Assembly: GCA_030049565.1 (NCBI GenBank)
Contig: JASIKQ010000461.1
Coordinates: 1-11,126 of the forward strand
Origin: Candidatus Sulfotelmatobacter sp.
GTDB taxonomy: Bacteria > Acidobacteriota > Terriglobia > Terriglobales > Acidobacteriaceae
DNA length: 11,126 nt
Direction of reading: 5' to 3'
The position numbers and the translations under genes are program-made. Each line of letters starts with the position of its first letter. The first letter of the stretch is position 1. Of the stretch, positions 7,569-11,126 are shown one piece after another. The notes under the pieces are model-generated. The model was not told the origin of the DNA. It searched no databases and was given only the letters and a program-made list of their open reading frames with translations.

Positions 7569-7606
7569 GGAGCTTGCATTTTACCTCGCGACCATAGCGG
7601 CTCGTC

Positions 7607-9046
7607 TCACTTCGACGCCTTCGATGCTTCCTCCTGAATTCGTCGCCACGCTGCTTGCACATGCCTTTCCTGCGTATTCGTCTGCCCCACGCAGAGGCGC
7701 AATGTCAGCTTGTCGTTGAGTCGGGTGTGCGTGAGGAAGAGATCGCCGCTGCGGTTGAGGCGATCCATGATGGTCTGATTAGCCTCATCGCCAGCCTTGT
7801 GCCGGAAGCACACCAGATTCAATGGCGCTGGTGCCGCTAGCTCAAAACGATCATCATTACGAATCCAATCTGCGAACTGCTGCGCCAGACGCACATGCTC
7901 GCGAATGTGATGCTGCAAACCCTCGACGCCATAGTATCGAATCACCAACCAAAGCTTCAGCGAACGAAAACGCCGGCCGAGTTGAATATGCCAGTCGCGG
8001 TAGTCAATCACCGCGCCCGATTCGGTCGCCTTATTGCGCAGGTATTCGGGCAGAATGCTCAAGGTTCGGATCAGCACTTTGCGGTCGGCGACCCAGAAAC
8101 AGTCGCAATCGAAATTCGTGAACATCCACTTGTGCGGATTAAAGCAGTAACTGTCGGCGTGTTCGACTCCATTTTGAAAATGCCGGGATTCCGGGCACAG
8201 TGCCGCCGTGCCCGACATCGCCGCGTCCACGTGCAGCCAAAGATTGTGCTCGCGGCAAACACGGGCGATATCGGCGATAGGATCCATAGCATTGGAGGAT
8301 GTCGTGCCTACCGTTGCGCATACAAAACATGGAAGCAAGCCGGCACGCTTGTCAGCTTCGACTTGGCGGGCGAGGCCGTCGGGTCGCATGGCAAATGTCT
8401 CATCGACTTCGATCAGCCGTAGATTGGAGACGCCAATGCCCGAGATCATTGCGGCCTTCTGCAAAGAAGAATGGGTCTGCGTCGAGGCGTAGGCGACGAG
8501 GCGCCCGTCGCACCCTCTTACATTGCTCATATAGTTCGTCGCCCGCTCGCGCGCCGCCAACAGAGCGCAAAGTGAAGCGCTCGAGGCGGTATCTTGAATC
8601 ACTCCTCCGCCCGTGCTCGAAGACAAGAATTTGTTGGGCAGACCGAGCATGGGCACGAGCCAGTCAAGCACAACGGTTTCCAGCTCCGTGCAGGCTGGGC
8701 TGGTCGACCACAACATGCCCTGTACTCCCAGCCCGGAAGAAAGCAGATCACCGAGAATTCCCGGTCCGGAAGCGTTACAAGGAAAATATGCGAAGAAATT
8801 CGGCGACTGCCAATGGGTAACTCCGGGCAGAATCAATTTCTCCACGTCTCTGAGCAGAGCTTCGAAAGGCTCACCGTGCCTGGGCGGGCCGGCCGGAAGC
8901 GATGCTCGAATTTCTCCCGGCTTCACCCGCGAGAGCACCGGGAATGATTCTATGTGGCTGTGATAGTCGGCAATCCAGTCGATGACGGCATGGCCGTAGC
9001 GACGGAATTCCTCCGGTGTCATGTGAAAAGATTTTTCCGCTTGCAT
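7607..9046 (-). CDS. Group II pyridoxal-phosphate decarboxylase, aromatic amino-acid decarboxylase-like
   Basis: A 479-residue protein that aligns well by eye with animal/plant aromatic L-amino-acid decarboxylases, which are of similar length. Lys306 in FNPHKWM is the Schiff-base lysine, His192 (QTHSS) should stack on PLP, and Asp274/Ala276 in HVDAAMSG hold the pyridine ring. Tyr335 (PEYL) sits 29 residues after the lysine, where human DDC has its catalytic Tyr332, so a true decarboxylase is favoured over an aldehyde synthase, which has Phe there. The stretch DYRDWHIQLGRRFRSLKLW (348-366) matches DDC closely. It likely makes an aryl amine (tryptamine, tyramine, phenethylamine or similar) plus CO2; the substrate is not decided by sequence. 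Start is ATG 9044-9046; Met9 is an alternative, and neither has a good ribosome site. It follows the exported beta-protein gene by 87 nt on the same strand. Confidence 0.93.
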   Translation of the reverse strand: MQAEKSFHMTPEEFRRYGHAVIDWIADYHSHIESFPVLSRVKPGEIRASLPAGPPRHGEPFEALLRDVEKLILPGVTHWQSPNFFAYFPCNASGPGILGDLLSSGLGVQGMLWSTSPACTELETVVLDWLVPMLGLPNKFLSSSTGGGVIQDTASSASLCALLAARERATNYMSNVRGCDGRLVAYASTQTHSSLQKAAMISGIGVSNLRLIEVDETFAMRPDGLARQVEADKRAGLLPCFVCATVGTTSSNAMDPIADIARVCREHNLWLHVDAAMSGTAALCPESRHFQNGVEHADSYCFNPHKWMFTNFDCDCFWVADRKVLIRTLSILPEYLRNKATESGAVIDYRDWHIQLGRRFRSLKLWLVIRYYGVEGLQHHIREHVRLAQQFADWIRNDDRFELAAPAPLNLVCFRHKAGDEANQTIMDRLNRSGDLFLTHTRLNDKLTLRLCVGQTNTQERHVQAAWRRIQEEASKASK

Positions 9047-9116
9047 GTAGATTCGCCAGATATCCAGCAGCCCATTCTAGATTCAATTCCTTTGTAGGAG
9101 GGGATGGAGTTGTTGC

Positions 9117-9152
9117 CGAAGCCCGAAGCCGGACTAAGTTCTTTGGGCTTCG
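9117..9152. repeat. Inverted repeat spanning the stop codon of the exported beta-protein gene
   Basis: CGAAGCCC (9117-9124) and GGGCTTCG (9145-9152) are exact inverted copies around a 20-nt loop that contains the TAG stop at 9134-9136. A second GAAGCC at 9125-9130 can pair alternatively with GGCTTC at 9146-9151. No U-tract follows in the direction of transcription, so it is not a standard terminator; it might protect the mRNA end. Chance is possible because one arm is coding. Confidence 0.3.
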
Positions 9153-10459
9153 CGTTTCAGGGCGCGGTCTAAAGTTTGGTCCAGGGCCGATTTGGCCTTT
9201 TTGTACTCCTCTTCTGAGATTTGGCCTTGGCGACGTTCGAGTTCGAGTTGGAAGAGTTCTTCTTTCAGCACGTCAAGCAGTGCCGCCGCGGGACGCGCTG
9301 CGGGTGGCATCGGCCGGGTGTTGAGAACCTCTGCGAACGAATAATCGTCTTCGATCGCTTGAAGCGCAGGCGAGACGGCTTTCTGCCGGGCCAGAGCGCG
9401 GGCGGCGGATTGCTGGCGCGAGGCGACGATGACTCCGCCGATCAGCAGAACGGCGGCAAAGCCTCCGAGAATCCACCAACGATATTTTTGCAGCGGATCG
9501 GGTGCGTCGATCGGAGGGCCGATGCCTCCGCCGGGACGGTTATTGGCCTGCGCACTGTTCGCGGCTCCGCTCGACTGGCCCTGGGCGTTCTCCTGGGGCT
9601 GTTCGAGCGTGCCTTCACCGGAAACCCTGAACGCGAGATTGGCGTTGGCCGCAACATTCGAAGCGACCTGCACGGCCGCGTCAGGCTCGTTGGGGTAATC
9701 GACGAGTTTGAATCCCGCGGCGGGCGCGGCGGTGAACTGCATCGACTTGGGCAGCATCACCACGAAGTGCTGCAATGGGTAACTCGATTTGGGGTCGAGG
9801 TTGGCGCTGCCAGTGTAGTTCATCTGGTAGGCGACCTCGAAGCGCGTGAGGCCGGGGCGCAGGGGGAAGATGAATGAGTATTTCAACTTCTTGTCATCTT
9901 CGGGAACGGGCGCGGAGCGCAGCGGGTTGCCCCCTTCGGTCGTGGCGGTGGCCGAGTCAGGAATGATTTCCGCTCCCTCGGGGATATTGAATTCCAGGTT
10001 GTGCTCATTCATCTGGGTGCGCGGCGGCCTCGAGGAATTTTGCACGCCGAATTCGCGCACCACGATCATCTTGCCCTGCTGCGCTTCGAGGCGGAGAATG
10101 TCGGCAACCACGTCTATGCCTTCGATTTTCTTCGCTGCGTCGTAAACTTCGAGTTCGACCGACGTGGTTCCCGGAGGTGCCATGCGGTGATAGGTGACGT
10201 CCTGATGGATGGCGCGGACGAGGTGCGGAGATTGGGCGTCGTCGAGTTTGAAGCTGAACTTACCGTTGGCGTCAGTTTTGGTGCGGCCGGATTCGTCCAT
10301 GCCTTGCCCGAGCTTGAGGAGGACGACCTCGTCTCCAGCCGAGGGTTTGCCGGTGGTTCCGTTTTTGACGGTGCCGGTGAGAGTTTGGGCGGAGGCGAAA
10401 GAGGCGAGCAGGATGATTGCCGAACACAGCGTCGATCGGAGTTTTGAAATGATTGTCAC
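9134..10459 (-). CDS. Exported, membrane-anchored beta-rich protein with C-terminal CcmI-like hairpin
   Basis: A 441-residue protein from the GTG at 10457-10459; the frame stays open to another GTG at 10508-10510 (458 residues), but those 17 extra residues are encoded by a repeat element. Numbering from the longer form: signal peptide about 22-41 (cleavage after ASA), a carboxypeptidase-regulatory/Cna-B-like beta domain at about 43-130 (TLTGTVKNGTTGKPSAG, TKTDANGKFSFKL), a second beta-rich region to about 300, a Gln/Asn/Gly/Pro-rich linker 303-340, one membrane helix 345-364, and a cytoplasmic tail. The tail ends in a charged helical hairpin (about 413-452, LELERRQGQISEEEYKKAKS) resembling the neighbouring CcmI-like protein. 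The exported part probably faces the periplasm. I do not recognise a named family; position after ccmH and ccmI-like genes suggests a role near cytochrome c maturation or respiration, by context only. Confidence 0.8.
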   Translation of the reverse strand: MTIISKLRSTLCSAIILLASFASAQTLTGTVKNGTTGKPSAGDEVVLLKLGQGMDESGRTKTDANGKFSFKLDDAQSPHLVRAIHQDVTYHRMAPPGTTSVELEVYDAAKKIEGIDVVADILRLEAQQGKMIVVREFGVQNSSRPPRTQMNEHNLEFNIPEGAEIIPDSATATTEGGNPLRSAPVPEDDKKLKYSFIFPLRPGLTRFEVAYQMNYTGSANLDPKSSYPLQHFVVMLPKSMQFTAAPAAGFKLVDYPNEPDAAVQVASNVAANANLAFRVSGEGTLEQPQENAQGQSSGAANSAQANNRPGGGIGPPIDAPDPLQKYRWWILGGFAAVLLIGGVIVASRQQSAARALARQKAVSPALQAIEDDYSFAEVLNTRPMPPAARPAAALLDVLKEELFQLELERRQGQISEEEYKKAKSALDQTLDRALKREAQRT

Positions 10460-10466
10460 GTTTCGG

Positions 10467-10522
10467 GCGTCCCTCCGGGACGCAGTTCCCTTTCTTAGCG
10501 TACCCGGCACTGAAGCGCCGGG
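10467..10522. repeat. REP-like double hairpin between the CcmI-like and beta-protein genes
   Basis: Two hairpins lie close together: GCGTCCC/GGGACGC (10467-10473 and 10477-10483, 3-nt loop) and CCCGGC/GCCGGG (10503-10508 and 10517-10522, loop ACTGAAGC). The second is one base away from the longer palindrome CCCGGCACTGAAGTGCCGGG. From memory, similar 'ccggcactgaagtgccgggctattttc' plus 'gtccctccgggac' units are dispersed in acidobacterial genomes; I could not check this. Only this one copy is in the window. It may stabilise or attenuate the polycistronic message. Confidence 0.55.
10472..10476 (-). promoter_or_regulatory. Candidate Shine-Dalgarno within the repeat hairpin
   Basis: On the minus strand these bases read GGAGG and lie 12 nt ahead of the GTG at 10457-10459. 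The spacing is a little long, but the alternative GTG at 10508-10510 has no such site. The motif falls in the loop and one arm of the GCGTCCC/GGGACGC hairpin, so folding could limit ribosome access. It supports the shorter start of the downstream gene. Confidence 0.35.
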
Positions 10523-10563
10523 CTATTTTCAGCAGTTCCTGCGGGGCTCATTCTGCAATCGCT

Positions 10564-10860
10564 TCAGGATCGATTTCCCTTTTGGAGTGCCGGATTGCTT
10601 TCCAGGCGTGCGATTTCGGCCAGCAGGGCGGCGGCTTCGTCTTGCAACGAAGATTTCATCTGCTGATAGTCACCTTCTGGCACCTTGCCGGCCTGGTATT
10701 CGAAATTCAGGTCACGCAGATTTTCGTAGACCGCGTCTTTGCGCTCGCGAAGATAGCTAGCGCGGGTGTTCTCCGGGCCGAGAAATAACCTGCCGGGAAT
10801 GTAAAAGACGTAAAACAGCGTGGCGGCGGTGAGCAGCGCGGCGACAAAAAGCCAGGTCAT
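10564..10860 (-). CDS. Short CcmI-like membrane protein (TPR part absent)
   Basis: A 98-residue protein. It begins with one membrane helix (about 2-22, TWLFVAALLTAATLFYVFYIP), then a charged, helical region with YENLRDLNFEYQAGKVPEGDY at about 45-65 and a following coiled helix to about 88. This is the layout of the N-terminal part of CcmI/CycH (membrane helix, then 'L.eLe.d...Gkl.e.dY...k..L'), the factor that presents apocytochrome c to the haem ligation complex. The TPR-containing periplasmic part of full-length CcmI is missing, so it may act as a scaffold only, or be functionally different. The ATG overlaps the ccmH stop in an ATGA (10857-10860), and AGGGAG sits 8 nt upstream, so translation is coupled to ccmH. 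The assignment rests on motif resemblance and context. Confidence 0.75.
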   Translation of the reverse strand: MTWLFVAALLTAATLFYVFYIPGRLFLGPENTRASYLRERKDAVYENLRDLNFEYQAGKVPEGDYQQMKSSLQDEAAALLAEIARLESNPALQKGNRS

Positions 10861-11126
10861 AGATCGGTCTCCCTACGGGCTTGCTCACGAAATTGGTCGA
10901 GTTCAGCGCCGCCAATGGACGGCAGTCCTCCGGCAATGGCGGGAGCGGGCCGGTTCCTCCATGCACGCACAACCAGAATAATCAGGCCAAAACCGAGAAG
11001 CAGAGCGATGGCGGGAACGACGTAGGCGGCGCGGTCAAAACCTTTGCCCGTCGGCGCAGCCAGAACGGTGGGGCCATATTTTTGTACGAATGCTTGCTCG
11101 ACCAGGCTGTCGCTGTCTCCGCGATT
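10857..11126 (-). CDS. ccmH: Cytochrome c-type biogenesis protein CcmH, C-terminal part, cut by window edge
   Basis: The last 89 codons of a gene that starts beyond position 11126. The visible protein begins with GDSDSLVEQAFVQKYGPTVL and then AAP, the segment that in CcmH/NrfF follows the haem-ligation CxxC helical domain ('G.sD..i..fv..YG..vL..P'). A membrane helix follows at about residues 34-54 of the fragment (AAYVVPAIALLLGFGLIILVV), then a cytoplasmic tail. CcmH is a membrane-anchored, periplasm-facing thiol-redox protein that reduces apocytochrome c for haem attachment in the System I pathway. The redox CxxC itself is outside the window. The TGA overlaps the ATG of the CcmI-like gene, so the two form an operon. 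Confidence 0.85.
   Translation of the reverse strand, partial: NRGDSDSLVEQAFVQKYGPTVLAAPTGKGFDRAAYVVPAIALLLGFGLIILVVRAWRNRPAPAIAGGLPSIGGAELDQFREQARRETDL

Noticed and set aside
7569..7606. Bidirectional terminator between the converging patatin and decarboxylase genes
   Set aside because: No stable inverted repeat or T-run is visible in the 38-bp gap.
7895..8422. Plus-strand frame of 175 residues inside the decarboxylase gene
   Set aside because: Opposite the conserved PLP-binding core; composition is typical of an antisense frame.
10460..10510. Extension of the exported beta-protein to the GTG at 10508-10510
   Set aside because: The added residues come from the hairpin repeat, precede the signal peptide, and the start lacks a ribosome site; kept only as an alternative.

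Overview
The window looks like chromosomal DNA of a GC-rich, Gram-negative-type bacterium, most likely an acidobacterium (Terriglobia/Koribacter-like). This rests on several exported proteins with Sec signal peptides, CcmH-type cytochrome c maturation genes, a Bacillus-like FadN/FadA/FadE set, and an intergenic hairpin pair of a kind I associate with acidobacterial genomes. The taxonomic call is an inference from gene content; no marker gene is present.

Left half (1-6456, all minus strand). Read in the direction of transcription: a Nudix hydrolase, a small exported protein of unknown function, FadN (3-hydroxyacyl-CoA dehydrogenase/enoyl-CoA hydratase), an exported LolA-like protein, an exported DUF3455 protein, the thiolase FadA, and the first 49 codons of an acyl-CoA dehydrogenase (FadE), which runs off the left edge. 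FadN, FadA and FadE together supply the chain-shortening steps of fatty-acid beta-oxidation, in the same order as the Bacillus subtilis fadN-fadA-fadE operon. Here two genes for exported proteins sit between fadN and fadA; the first starts 3 nt after the fadN stop. An exact 11-bp direct repeat with a 32-bp period lies just upstream of fadN and is a candidate operator.

Middle (6457-9046). A 191-bp divergent intergenic region with a perfect 8-bp hairpin separates the Nudix gene from a plus-strand patatin-like phospholipase/esterase. That gene converges, with only 38 bp between stop codons, on a minus-strand group II PLP-dependent decarboxylase of the aromatic amino-acid type with all key catalytic residues present.

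Right end (9134-11126, minus strand). This is the tail of a cytochrome c maturation cluster: the C-terminal part of CcmH (5' end off the window), a 98-residue CcmI-like membrane protein lacking the TPR part, and a large exported, membrane-anchored beta-rich protein of unknown function. The C-terminal helical hairpin of that last protein resembles the hairpin of the CcmI-like protein. A REP-like double hairpin separates these two genes and probably inflates the N-terminus of any longest-ORF annotation of the downstream gene.

No rRNA, tRNA, CRISPR array, insertion sequence or phage gene was seen. No gene-free stretch exceeds 300 bp. I see no convincing wholly new system; the strongest leads are the exported proteins embedded in the fad operon, the repeat in front of fadN, and the CcmI-like hairpin shared by two neighbouring genes.
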